A stretch of DNA of 42,969 nucleotides from Gammaproteobacteria bacterium. Lineage in GTDB: Bacteria; Actinomycetota; Acidimicrobiia; Spongiisociales; UBA4744. The stretch covers positions 1 through 42,969 of the forward strand of contig JAACED010000023.1 in assembly GCA_011682695.1 (NCBI GenBank), read 5' to 3'. The translations under genes and the position numbers were made by a program. Every line of letters starts with the position of its first letter. Positions within the stretch are counted from its first letter, which is position 1. Positions 24,845 to 33,575 of this stretch are shown here, piece by piece. A model generated the notes under the pieces. That model made no database searches. It worked only from the letters and a program-made list of their open reading frames with translations, and was not told the origin of the DNA.

Positions 24845-27607
24845 ATGACAGGCCATTGGTACGCTCGTGTGGTGGACCTTCACAAGCGAGATGCGGCGTT
24901 ACGAGCGGATATTCGACGGCTGGGAAACCAGCTGGGGGATTCGTTGGTCCGTCAGGAGGGCCCCGACCTGCTCGATCTCGTCGAGGACGTACGGGCGGTC
25001 ACGAGGGGATTGCGCGACTCGGGGACGACCGGGGACGATGCACTCGACGCACTGCTCGGCGGCCTCGACCTGGCAACGCTGAGCACACTGGTGAGGGCGT
25101 TCACCGCCTATTTCTATCTTGCCAACGTGGCTGAGCAGACGCACCGACTCGACGAGTTGGCTGCTCGTACCCGACGGCAGCGGGGCTGGTTGGAGAGCAC
25201 GGTCGACCAGGTCGACGCTGCCGGGTTGGACAGAGTGGAGATCAAGCGGATGCTGGAGCGGCTGGAGCTGCGTCCGGTGTTCACGGCTCATCCGACAGAG
25301 GCCTCTCGGCGTTCGATCCTCACCAAGCTCAACGCGGTCGCCGAGCTGCTCGACGAGCGTCTTGATACGCGCTCCACGGAGGCAGACAAGCGTCGAATCG
25401 ACCGTCGCCTCGCCGAGCTGATCGACCTCATCTGGCAGACGGACGAGCTTCGCCGGGATCGTCCAGATCCCAGGGACGAAGCAGCGTCGGTGATCTACTA
25501 CCTCGACGAGCTGTTCAGAGGGTCTGTGCCGGAGGTCCTCGACGGGTATGCCACCGAGATGATGCGTCTCGGGATCGACGTCGCGATCGATCACACGCCG
25601 ATCCGATTCGGCACGTGGGTGGGTGGCGACCGCGATGGAAACCCGTTCGTGACGGCGGCCGTCACCGACGATGTGTTGGCGGCTCAGCACGATCACGCGA
25701 TGCGCAACCTCATTGGAGCGGTCGAGGCATTGGCCGGGGATCTGTCGACGTCGTCGAAGATTCGTTGTGTCAGCGATGAGTTGCTTGCGAGCCTCGAGGT
25801 GGACCGATCGCTGCTACCAAGGGTGTTCGAGCGGTTCGGTGTCCTCAACGCGGAGGAGCCGTATCGGCTCAAGTTGGCCTACATCCACCAGCGGCTCGTC
25901 AACACCAGGGAGCGTATGGCTTCGGGCTCCCGGCACATGCCCGGCAAGGGTTATGGCACCATCGGTGAGGTACTCGAGGAACTCGCTCTGATCCACCGAT
26001 CGCTCGTAGCGAACCGGGGCGGATTGGTGGCCGCAGGCATGGTTGCCCGGCTGACGCGCACGGCCGCGACTTTCGGGTTTCATCTGGCGACCATGGACAT
26101 CCGCCAGCTCGCCGCGAAACACCACCAGGCGATCGCCGAACTGTTCGACCGGCTCGAGGTCCCCTACGACGAGCTCGACGCCGCCGGTCGAACCGAGAAG
26201 CTGGCCGAGGAGCTGGAGGGCCGACGGCCGATGACCACCACCGCTGCGGCGGTGAGCGAGGAGACGGCAGCCACTCTCGATGTGTTCCGAACCATCGGTC
26301 GTGTCAAGGAGCGGTACGGAACCGAGCTCATCGAGAGCTACATCATCTCGATGACTCGTGACGTCGACGATGTCCTCGCCGCTGCCGTCCTGGCTCGCGA
26401 GGTGGGACTCATCGATGTGCCCGGGCACATCGCCGAGCTTGGTTTCGTGCCGCTGCTCGAGACCACCGAAGAGCTTCAGATGGCAGGGGACCTGTTCGAC
26501 CGCCTCCTGAGCGTCAAGCCATATCGAGAGATCGTCCGCCTTCGGGGTGGCATCCAAGAAGTGATGCTCGGCTACTCGGATTCGAACAAGGCTGGTGGCA
26601 TCACCACATCTCAGTGGGAGATCTACAAGGCGCAGCAGCAGCTGCGCGACGTCGCCAGAAAGCACGGTGTCGTACTCCGGCTGTTCCACGGGCGCGGCGG
26701 CACGATCGGTCGAGGTGGCGGACCGACGCATGAGGCGATCCTCGCCCAGCCGTTCGGGACCGTTGATGGGCCTATCAAGATCACCGAACAGGGCGAGGTG
26801 ATCGCCGACAAGTACGGCCTTCCCGAGCTGGCCGCACGCAATCTGGAGCTGGCCCTGTCCGCGGTCATCGAAGCATCGCTGCTGCATCAGTCGCCGCGTC
26901 AACCCGAAGAACAGCTCGCTCGATGGCACGAAACCATGGATGCGGTGAGCGATGCCGCCTACGCAACGTATCGTGATCTGATCGGGGATCCGGGGCTCGT
27001 CGAGTACTTCCTCTCTGCGACTCCTGTCGACGAGTTGGGGGCTCTCAACATCGGTTCACGGCCATCACGGCGTCCCAACGGCACCGGGTCACTGGATGAT
27101 CTCAGGGCGATCCCCTGGGTGTTCGGCTGGACTCAGTCACGCCAGATCATCCCGGGATGGTTCGGGGTTGGATCGGGACTCGCCGCCGCCCGTCATGCAG
27201 GGCATGGGGCAACGATCGGTGAGATGTATGAAAACTGGTCGTTCTTTCGGACCTTCATGTCGAATGTCGAGATGACCCTCGCCAAGACGGATCTCGGAAT
27301 CGCCAAACGGTACGTACAGGCTCTCGTCGCCACGGACCATTACCACCTGTTCGACACCATCGAAGCGGAATACCATCGAACGATCGACGAGGTTCTCGCC
27401 ATCACGGGCGAACGCACGCTGCTCGAAGTCAACCCCGTTCTCCAACGTACCCTGCGAGTCCGAGACACCTATCTGCAACCGCTTCACCACCTCCAAGTGA
27501 ACTTGCTGGTGCGTTCACGGAACGCAGATGGCGATGACTCGGTCCTGCGACGAGCGCTGCTGCTCACGGTCAACGGCATCGCAGCCGGCCTCCGCAACAC
27601 AGGATGA
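24845..27607 (+). CDS. ppc: Phosphoenolpyruvate carboxylase
   Basis: 920 residues, full length for the family. It carboxylates PEP with bicarbonate to oxaloacetate, refilling the TCA cycle. Motifs: FTAHPTEASRRS with catalytic H149, WVGGDRDGNPFVT, MLGYSDSNKAGGITTSQW, the active-site loop FHGRGGTIGRGGGPTHEAI, and the invariant C-terminal NTG. ATG 24845 gives a slightly long N-terminus; in-frame GTG codons at 24869 and 24872 just before LHKRDAALRADIRRLG could be the real start. It is monocistronic; the ammonium-transporter remnant is immediately upstream in opposite orientation. Confidence 0.95.
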   Translation: MTGHWYARVVDLHKRDAALRADIRRLGNQLGDSLVRQEGPDLLDLVEDVRAVTRGLRDSGTTGDDALDALLGGLDLATLSTLVRAFTAYFYLANVAEQTHRLDELAARTRRQRGWLESTVDQVDAAGLDRVEIKRMLERLELRPVFTAHPTEASRRSILTKLNAVAELLDERLDTRSTEADKRRIDRRLAELIDLIWQTDELRRDRPDPRDEAASVIYYLDELFRGSVPEVLDGYATEMMRLGIDVAIDHTPIRFGTWVGGDRDGNPFVTAAVTDDVLAAQHDHAMRNLIGAVEALAGDLSTSSKIRCVSDELLASLEVDRSLLPRVFERFGVLNAEEPYRLKLAYIHQRLVNTRERMASGSRHMPGKGYGTIGEVLEELALIHRSLVANRGGLVAAGMVARLTRTAATFGFHLATMDIRQLAAKHHQAIAELFDRLEVPYDELDAAGRTEKLAEELEGRRPMTTTAAAVSEETAATLDVFRTIGRVKERYGTELIESYIISMTRDVDDVLAAAVLAREVGLIDVPGHIAELGFVPLLETTEELQMAGDLFDRLLSVKPYREIVRLRGGIQEVMLGYSDSNKAGGITTSQWEIYKAQQQLRDVARKHGVVLRLFHGRGGTIGRGGGPTHEAILAQPFGTVDGPIKITEQGEVIADKYGLPELAARNLELALSAVIEASLLHQSPRQPEEQLARWHETMDAVSDAAYATYRDLIGDPGLVEYFLSATPVDELGALNIGSRPSRRPNGTGSLDDLRAIPWVFGWTQSRQIIPGWFGVGSGLAAARHAGHGATIGEMYENWSFFRTFMSNVEMTLAKTDLGIAKRYVQALVATDHYHLFDTIEAEYHRTIDEVLAITGERTLLEVNPVLQRTLRVRDTYLQPLHHLQVNLLVRSRNADGDDSVLRRALLLTVNGIAAGLRNTG

Positions 27608-27732
27608 CCCGAAGCAACTTGGATCGGAAGCCGGTCCTCGCTGACCCGATGAATCTTCGGTGAGCCGCCGGCGCGAGCCTGTGCGGATGCGGGCGAGGGG
27701 AACGCCGGCATTACCCAAAACCGAACAATCGC

Positions 27733-27761
27733 TTGTCCCTGGTCCGATCTCCCGGTAGCAT
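27733..27761 (+). promoter_or_regulatory. Promoter of the trp operon
   Basis: TTGTCC (27733-27738) and TAGCAT (27756-27761) are separated by 17 bp, a housekeeping-sigma arrangement. Transcription would begin near 27768, so the trpL AUG at 27772 has a leader of only a few nucleotides or none. I see no gene between the ppc stop and this promoter. Confidence 0.65.
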
Positions 27762-27771
27762 CACGCCCTCG

Positions 27772-27825
27772 ATGAGCCGTACAAACACGCTTTCAACACA
27801 GCAGTGGTGGTGGTCGCCCCGATAA
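27772..27825 (+). CDS. trpL: trp operon leader peptide
   Basis: A 17-codon ORF: MSRTNTLSTQQWWWSPR. Three consecutive UGG Trp codons (27805-27813) lie near its end. This is the sensor of a ribosome-mediated attenuator: when charged tRNA-Trp is scarce the ribosome stalls here. The stop codon (27823-27825) directly abuts the antiterminator arm, so a ribosome finishing the peptide covers that arm. No Shine-Dalgarno fits in the few bases between the inferred transcription start and the AUG, which suggests leaderless initiation as is common in actinobacteria. Confidence 0.9.
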   Translation: MSRTNTLSTQQWWWSPR

Positions 27826-27899
27826 GAGGTGGCGATACCAGGCCTGTCCGAACACAGAACACACCAGCCCACCTCCGAGGAACGTGAGGTGGGTTTTCT
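27826..27899 (+). terminator. trp attenuator: antiterminator arm and Rho-independent terminator
   Basis: The terminator stem is CCCACCTC (27868-27875) with GAGGTGGG (27886-27893), a 10-nt loop and a TTTTCT tail. The alternative partner GAGGTGG (27826-27832), directly after the trpL stop, is complementary to CCACCTC (27869-27875) and would disrupt the terminator. A ribosome stalled at the UGG codons leaves that arm free and allows readthrough to trpE; one at the stop codon masks it and termination follows. Confidence 0.9.
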
Positions 27900-27941
27900 G
27901 ATGCATCAGACGCTCCTCACATCTCAAAGGATCGAGGAGAG

Positions 27942-29306
27942 ATGCAGACACCATTCGACATCGCAGCCGACCTGCACACACCGGTCTCGGCATATCTGCG
28001 GTTGGAGCCGTTGGGTCCCCGCTACCTGCTCGAGAGCGTGGAGGGAGGGCATCAAGGTCGGTATTCGTTCATCGGTTTCGGTGAGACGCTTCATATCGCC
28101 GTCGAGCCTGAGGGCGTGCGCGTCGGCGGCGAACTCGTTTCGAGTGAACCGCTCGGTGGTCTGAGGATTGCACTCGAGAGGGCACCGCAGTGTGGCCCCT
28201 TCATGTCGGATCAGCCCTTCTCAGGAGGTCTCGTTGGTGTAGCGGCATTCGACCTGGTTCGGCGGTTCTATCCGTTGCCGCAGGCGCCGCACGTATCGAC
28301 ACAGCCCGAAGCCGCCTACATGGCGACCGAGTCGATCCTGGTCTTCGATCACCTGACCCGGCGCGTCGCGGTCCTCCATGCGGGAGCAGAATCCGACCGA
28401 GAAGCGCTCCGCCGGGAAGTGATCAGAGTTTTGCGTGGTCCCGTCGAGGTACGGAACGGTTCGAGAGGGCACGAGCCGCCAACTCTGAGCATGTCGAAGG
28501 ATCAGTTCATTTCCGGCGTCGAGACGGTGAAGCGTCACATCACTGCCGGCGACGTCTATCAACTGGTCCTCTCGATCAACTTCGCGGGCAGGACTTCTGT
28601 CCAGCCCTTCGCCGCATACCGGGCACTCCGGCTTCTCAATCCATCGCCGTACATGTACTTCGTCGATTTCGGGGATCGCCAGGTGGTCGGCTCCTCGCCC
28701 GAGGCGCTCGCCAAACTCAGCGGCGCGAGAGCCGAGCTTCGACCGATCGCCGGTACTCGCCCGCGAGGTGACAACGACGAACACGACAAGCTCCTGGAGC
28801 GCCAGCTCCTGGCCGACCCCAAGGAGGCCGCCGAGCATGTGATGCTCGTGGACCTGGCGCGTAACGATCTTGGCCGTACGGCTGTGGCGGGCTCGATCAA
28901 GGTCGATCCGTACCGCATCATCGAACGTTACAGCCACGTCATGCACATGGTGAGCGGTGTCACCGGTGAGATGCGTCCCGGCCTCGACGCTCTGGATCTC
29001 TTTCGCGCCACGTTCCCCGCAGGAACGGTGTCTGGAGCGCCGAAGCTGCGGGCCATCGAGCTGATTGACGAGCTGGAGCCGGTGTCCCGGGGTCTCTATT
29101 CCGGTTCTGTCGGGTACTTCGGCCATGGCGGCTCGATGGACCAGGCCATCACGATCCGCACGATGGTGTTGGGAGAGGGTGGATACAGCTACCAGGCGGG
29201 TGCGGGAATCGTCGCCGACAGCGACCCGGCGCGCGAATACGAAGAAGTCCTGTCCAAAGCGGCGGCGCTCGAAGCGGCCTTCGCACTGGCAAAGGAGGGT
29301 CTATGA
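27942..29306 (+). CDS. trpE: Anthranilate synthase component I
   Basis: 454 residues. It converts chorismate to anthranilate with ammonia supplied by TrpG. The N-terminal domain keeps the LLES element of the Trp feedback site (YLLESVEGG). The chorismate-binding domain shows GDVYQLVLSINF, GSSPEALAKL, PIAGTRPRG, DLARNDLGR, GTVSGAPKLRA and GYFGHGGSMDQAITIRT. The ATG follows GAGGAGAG and lies ~43 nt after the attenuator's U-run. It is the first structural gene of an eight-gene operon and overlaps trpG by 4 nt. Confidence 0.95.
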   Translation: MQTPFDIAADLHTPVSAYLRLEPLGPRYLLESVEGGHQGRYSFIGFGETLHIAVEPEGVRVGGELVSSEPLGGLRIALERAPQCGPFMSDQPFSGGLVGVAAFDLVRRFYPLPQAPHVSTQPEAAYMATESILVFDHLTRRVAVLHAGAESDREALRREVIRVLRGPVEVRNGSRGHEPPTLSMSKDQFISGVETVKRHITAGDVYQLVLSINFAGRTSVQPFAAYRALRLLNPSPYMYFVDFGDRQVVGSSPEALAKLSGARAELRPIAGTRPRGDNDEHDKLLERQLLADPKEAAEHVMLVDLARNDLGRTAVAGSIKVDPYRIIERYSHVMHMVSGVTGEMRPGLDALDLFRATFPAGTVSGAPKLRAIELIDELEPVSRGLYSGSVGYFGHGGSMDQAITIRTMVLGEGGYSYQAGAGIVADSDPAREYEEVLSKAAALEAAFALAKEGL

Positions 29307-29917
29307 ACCACCACGTGTTGATGATCGACAACTACGACTCGTTTACCTACAACCTGGTCCAAGCCTTCATGACCTTGGACGCCGAGGTGAGTGTCATGAC
29401 CAACGACCAGATCACGGTGGACGCCGCGATAGCTCTCGAGCCCAGTCACCTGGTCGTCTCACCGGGACCGGGTCGGCCGGAGGGCGCAGGCGTCTCGATG
29501 GCCGTCATCGAGGCCTTCGCCGAGCGTGTCCCCATCTTGGGCGTCTGTCTCGGCCATCAGGCGGTGGCTGCCGTGTTCGGCAGCACGATCGGTCCTGCGC
29601 AGACGCTCATGCACGGGAAGGTATCCCCGGTGTATCACGACAGACGCACCATCTTCCAGGGACTCTCCAACCCGTTGCGGGCGGGCAGATATCACTCCCT
29701 GGCCGTGGCCGAGGAGGGGCTGGCTCCCGAGCTGATGATCTCGGCCTATACGTCAGAGGGAGAGATAATGGGCATTCGTCATCGGGAACTTCCGATCGAG
29801 GGGGTCCAGTTCCACCCCGAGAGTGTGCTCACACCAATGGGTGACCGGCTCCTGCAGAACTTTCTCGAACTCAGTCCGGCGAAGATCTCCCAGCCTCTCA
29901 TGGCGGTCTCGCCATGA
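29303..29917 (+). CDS. trpG: Anthranilate synthase component II (glutamine amidotransferase)
   Basis: 204 residues of class I glutamine amidotransferase. It begins LMIDNYDSFTYNLVQ; SPGPGRP forms the oxyanion region, GVCLGHQ holds nucleophile C82, and VQFHPESVLTPMG carries the His/Glu of the triad. It supplies ammonia to TrpE; in many bacteria the same subunit also serves para-aminobenzoate synthase. It overlaps trpE and trpD by 4 nt each (ATGA), fitting a 1:1 complex made by coupled translation. Confidence 0.95.
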   Translation: MNHHVLMIDNYDSFTYNLVQAFMTLDAEVSVMTNDQITVDAAIALEPSHLVVSPGPGRPEGAGVSMAVIEAFAERVPILGVCLGHQAVAAVFGSTIGPAQTLMHGKVSPVYHDRRTIFQGLSNPLRAGRYHSLAVAEEGLAPELMISAYTSEGEIMGIRHRELPIEGVQFHPESVLTPMGDRLLQNFLELSPAKISQPLMAVSP

Positions 29918-30924
29918 GAGCGCTCGTCGAGAAGGTCCTCTCTGGTGTCGACCTCACCGAGCACGACGCTCGTGCGTTGCTGGACCATCTGACCGACCCG
30001 GGTCTGGACTCGGTTCTGGCCGCGGCTGCTCTCGCCGGTCTTCGAGCCAAAGGCGAGACACCCGACGAGGTCAGGGCATTCGCCCTTGGGTTACGTGAGA
30101 TTGCCATTCGTCCCGACATTCCTGCCGGCGTTCCGGCGGTCGACATCGTCGGGACGGGCGGCGACGGGTCGGGGAGCCTCAATCTCTCCACCGGCTCGGC
30201 CTTGGTAGCCGCGGCAGCAGGCGTGCCGGTGGTCAAACACGGGAACCGGTCGATCTCGAGCCGGAGCGGCAGTGCCGACGTGCTTGCTGCTCTCGGGATG
30301 AGTATTCCCTGGGACGCGAACGAGGCGGCACGCGTGTTCGAGGACACGGGGTTCACATTCCTCTTCGCTCCCACTTATCACCCGGCGATGAAATCCATCG
30401 CCCCGGTGCGGAGAGCTCTGGGGATCCGAACGATCTTCAACCTCGTCGGACCGCTGGCGAATCCGGCGACACCACCGTTCGCCGTGATCGGCGCCTACAG
30501 CCTCGGCGCCGCCCGGATGCTCGCCACAACCCTGTCCGCCATGCCGATCGAGCGGGCCTTCGTCGTGAACGGCGAATCGGGTTGGGACGAGCCCACCCCG
30601 ATGGGGCCGTATCACCTGTTCGACGTGACCCCCGGCTCCGTCATCAGCTCGGTGGAAGATCCGGCCGACTTCGGACTCCGGCGATGCCTACCCCGGGACC
30701 TGGCAGGCGGCGACCCCGCATTCAATGCCGCTGCGCTCCGCCGGGTTCTCGAGGGGGAGGACGGACCCCACCGTGACGCCCTCGTTCTGGGCGCTTCGCT
30801 TGCCCTTCGTGTGACCGGGCGCGATCAGGATCCGCTTCGAGCACTGGCGAGTGCATCGGCCGGCATCGACGACGGCCGGGCGTTGGATCTTCTCGCCCGT
30901 CTCGGTGGGACGAACCATGTTTGA
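29914..30924 (+). CDS. trpD: Anthranilate phosphoribosyltransferase
   Basis: 336 residues. It transfers the phosphoribosyl group of PRPP to anthranilate. The PRPP-binding signature GTGGDGSGSLNLST is intact, followed by VVKHGNRSISSRSGSADVL with the family KHGNR motif, and the FAPTYHPAMKSIAPVRR and RTIFNLVGPLANPA segments. The start overlaps trpG by 4 nt and the end overlaps trpC by 8 nt. Confidence 0.95.
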   Translation: MRALVEKVLSGVDLTEHDARALLDHLTDPGLDSVLAAAALAGLRAKGETPDEVRAFALGLREIAIRPDIPAGVPAVDIVGTGGDGSGSLNLSTGSALVAAAAGVPVVKHGNRSISSRSGSADVLAALGMSIPWDANEAARVFEDTGFTFLFAPTYHPAMKSIAPVRRALGIRTIFNLVGPLANPATPPFAVIGAYSLGAARMLATTLSAMPIERAFVVNGESGWDEPTPMGPYHLFDVTPGSVISSVEDPADFGLRRCLPRDLAGGDPAFNAAALRRVLEGEDGPHRDALVLGASLALRVTGRDQDPLRALASASAGIDDGRALDLLARLGGTNHV

Positions 30925-31741
30925 TTTCCTGGCCACGATGGCCGAGTCCAGCCGCAGCCGGGCTGAAGCGACACGACGCAGGTTCGGTGTGACGGGGCTC
31001 TCCTCGCGTGCCGTGTCTGCTCGACCGGCTCAGCCTCTGGTCCTGTCCTCGGATGGTTTCGATCTGATCGCCGAGGCGAAGCTGACGAGTCCCGCCGACG
31101 GTCCGCTTCTCACAGACAGCGACCCGCAGGGCGCCGTGGTGAAACTCGCCCGGTCCTATGCGGAAGCGGGTGCCGCCGCTGTATCGGTCTTGACGGAGCC
31201 GACGCGCTTCGACGGCCACCTCGAGTATCTGGAAGCGGCGGCTTCGGCGGTGGGCGTGCCGATGCTCTGCAAAGACTTCCTGGTGGATCCGATCCAGGTG
31301 ATCCAGGCTCGAGCCGCCGGCGCATCGGGGGTGCTCCTCATCGCCAAGATGATGGATTCTTCCCTTCTGCAGGAGATGACGGCAGTTGCCAACGAGCTCG
31401 GCATGTTCGCTCTCGTCGAGATCTTCGATGAGAGAGACCTCGAGCTGGCATCAGTCGTATTCGATGCCGGTGTTTTCGTCGGGGTCAACTCTCGGAACCT
31501 GACCACCCTGGACGTCGATTCGAGATGCCTGGCGTCTCTTGCCCCGTTGCTTCCCGAGCACCTTCCCTGGGTCGCGGAGAGCGGTGTGAGAACTTTTGCA
31601 GATGCCGCGGCGGCTGCTCGCCTCGGATACCGGCTGGCTCTGGTCGGAACGGCGCTGGTGACCTCGAATGAGCCGGGCGTCACCACCAGGGCCATGATCG
31701 CCGCCGGCCGAAAGGCTAGGCGGGCGGAGCCGGTGTCATGA
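30917..31741 (+). CDS. trpC: Indole-3-glycerol phosphate synthase
   Basis: 274 residues, a TIM-barrel enzyme that closes the indole ring. IAEAKLTSP carries the catalytic Lys at the end of the first core strand (the family usually reads IAEIKRxSPS). MLCKDFLVDPIQV, ALVEIFDERDLE, GVNSRNLTTL and AESGV follow in the family order. ATG 30917 (MFDFLATM) is chosen over further upstream codons because it fits the family N-terminus; it overlaps the trpD stop by 8 nt. The next gene, trpF, overlaps by 4 nt. Confidence 0.93.
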   Translation: MFDFLATMAESSRSRAEATRRRFGVTGLSSRAVSARPAQPLVLSSDGFDLIAEAKLTSPADGPLLTDSDPQGAVVKLARSYAEAGAAAVSVLTEPTRFDGHLEYLEAAASAVGVPMLCKDFLVDPIQVIQARAAGASGVLLIAKMMDSSLLQEMTAVANELGMFALVEIFDERDLELASVVFDAGVFVGVNSRNLTTLDVDSRCLASLAPLLPEHLPWVAESGVRTFADAAAAARLGYRLALVGTALVTSNEPGVTTRAMIAAGRKARRAEPVS

Positions 31742-32358
31742 GGATCCATGTCAAGATCTGTGGCATTACCGACCTTCGTGGGGCAACCGTGGCGGCAGAA
31801 GCCGGCGCCGACTCGGTCGGGTTCGTGTTTGCGTCTTCTCTGCGGCAGATCACGCCGGAAGAGGCGGCCCGGCTTGCACGAGGGCTTCCGAAGGGCATCG
31901 ATCGGGTGGCCGTGTTCCTTCGTCCGACGGCCGCCGAGCTCGCGCGAACCCTCGCCGTGTTCGATGCCGACGCCGTTCAGGCAGATCACACCTATCTCCA
32001 GGAGCTGGACGGCAGACGGCTGCTGCCGGTGTTCCGGGAGACGGAGCGTGTCGACGCCGAACTCGACGCGTATGTAGGGAGCACGACTGATCGCAGGCTC
32101 GTCTACGAGGGACCCCGCAGCGGTGTGGGCCGTACGGTCGACTGGACCCGTGCCTTCGGTGTCGCCCGTCGCGGCCAGGTGACGTTGGCGGGTGGTCTTC
32201 ACCCCGACAACGTGGGTGAGGCCATCAGGACGGTTCGCCCCTTTGGTGTTGACGTCAGTAGTGGTGTGGAGTCCAAGCCCGGTGTGAAGGACCCGGGCCG
32301 GCTCCGTGCGTTCGTCGAAGCGGTCCGAGAGGCCGAGAAAGCGTTGGTGGGAACATGA
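31738..32358 (+). CDS. trpF: Phosphoribosylanthranilate isomerase
   Basis: 206 residues, a compact TIM barrel that isomerises phosphoribosylanthranilate to CdRP. VKICGIT contains the catalytic Cys; AGADSVGFVF, LAGGLHPDNV with the catalytic Asp, and GVDVSSGVESKPGVKD are typical. The family's VQLHG segment is replaced by VQADHTYLQEL, which is unusual. A separate trpF contrasts with Streptomyces and Mycobacterium, where the bifunctional PriA does this step. It is translationally coupled to trpC and trpB. Confidence 0.92.
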   Translation: MRIHVKICGITDLRGATVAAEAGADSVGFVFASSLRQITPEEAARLARGLPKGIDRVAVFLRPTAAELARTLAVFDADAVQADHTYLQELDGRRLLPVFRETERVDAELDAYVGSTTDRRLVYEGPRSGVGRTVDWTRAFGVARRGQVTLAGGLHPDNVGEAIRTVRPFGVDVSSGVESKPGVKDPGRLRAFVEAVREAEKALVGT

Positions 32359-33575
32359 CCGTGACAACTGCTTCGCTCCTGGATCAGGTACTCCAAGGCA
32401 AGCCGCCACCACAGGGTAGGTTCGGACCGTACGGGGGAGCATTCGTCCCCGAGACGCTGATCGGAGTGCTGGACAGGCTCGAACGTCGCGCCGTCGAGCT
32501 GCTCGCCGACCCCGGGTTCCTTGGCGAGTTGGAGAGGGAACAACGTGACTTCATCGGACGGCCCACGGCGCTGACCCCAGCCCCGTCGCTCGGTGCACGC
32601 TGGGGAGCGGAGGTCTATCTCAAGAGAGAGGATCTCTGCCACACGGGCGCGCACAAGATCAACAACGCATTGGGTCAGGCGCTGATCGCTCGTCGACTGG
32701 GAGTCGAACGGATCGTCGCCGAGACGGGAGCAGGACAGCACGGTGTCGCGACGGCCGCTGCCGCCGCCAGAGTCGGACTTCCCTGCACCGTGTACATGGG
32801 GGCGATCGACGCGCAGCGTCAGAAGCCCAATCTGGAGCGGATGAAACTGCTCGGCGCAGAGGTGATCCTCGTCGAGGCCGGCGACCAGACGCTGCGGGCG
32901 GCGATCGACGAGGCGATGCGCGCTTGGGTCGCCGATCCTGAAGGCACCTACTACCTGCTGGGTTCGGTCGTCGGTCCGCACCCCTATCCGTGGATGGTGC
33001 GCGAGTTCCAGTCGGTCATCGGCAACGAGGCCCGGGCACAACTGATCGCTTCGGGGGTCGACCTCCCCGGCGTGGCGGTTGCCTGTGTCGGGGGCGGATC
33101 GAATGCGATTGGGCTGTTCCGAGGATTCCTGGGTGACCCCGGTGTGGAGCTGTTGGGGATCGAAGCCGCCGGACGAGGAGGTGCCGGTGATCCGCATTCG
33201 GCAACTCTCGGCACCGGCAGTCCAGGGGTGCTGCACGGCGCCATGACGCCGCTCCTGCAGGATGGCGACGGTCAGATTCTCGAGACACACTCGATCGCTC
33301 CCGGTCTCGACTACCCGGGGGTCGGCCCCGAGCATGCCCTCTTGCGTGATCTGGGCCGGGCGAGATACGAGTCGGTGACCGACGACGAGGCCGTCGATGC
33401 GCTGCACGAATGCAGCGCGGTGGAGGGGATTCTCCCCGCACTCGAGTCGGCGCACGCTCTCGCCGGCGCACGGCGGTGGGCAAGGGACCACCAGGGCGGG
33501 CGGATCGTCATCGGTCTCTCGGGACGCGGAGACAAGGATCTTCAACTTCTGACCGGGGAGGTTTCCCATGTCTGA
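32355..33575 (+). CDS. trpB: Tryptophan synthase beta chain
   Basis: 406 residues, a PLP enzyme that condenses indole with serine. The motif HTGAHKINNALGQ holds the PLP Lys K101. GRFGPYGGAFVPET at the N-terminus, ETGAGQHGVATA, VVGPHPYPWMVREFQ, CVGGGSNAIGLF (phosphate loop) and LSGRGDKDL at the C-terminus are all intact. It is the standard TrpB1 type. It overlaps trpF by 4 nt and trpA by 8 nt. Confidence 0.96.
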   Translation: MTVTTASLLDQVLQGKPPPQGRFGPYGGAFVPETLIGVLDRLERRAVELLADPGFLGELEREQRDFIGRPTALTPAPSLGARWGAEVYLKREDLCHTGAHKINNALGQALIARRLGVERIVAETGAGQHGVATAAAAARVGLPCTVYMGAIDAQRQKPNLERMKLLGAEVILVEAGDQTLRAAIDEAMRAWVADPEGTYYLLGSVVGPHPYPWMVREFQSVIGNEARAQLIASGVDLPGVAVACVGGGSNAIGLFRGFLGDPGVELLGIEAAGRGGAGDPHSATLGTGSPGVLHGAMTPLLQDGDGQILETHSIAPGLDYPGVGPEHALLRDLGRARYESVTDDEAVDALHECSAVEGILPALESAHALAGARRWARDHQGGRIVIGLSGRGDKDLQLLTGEVSHV

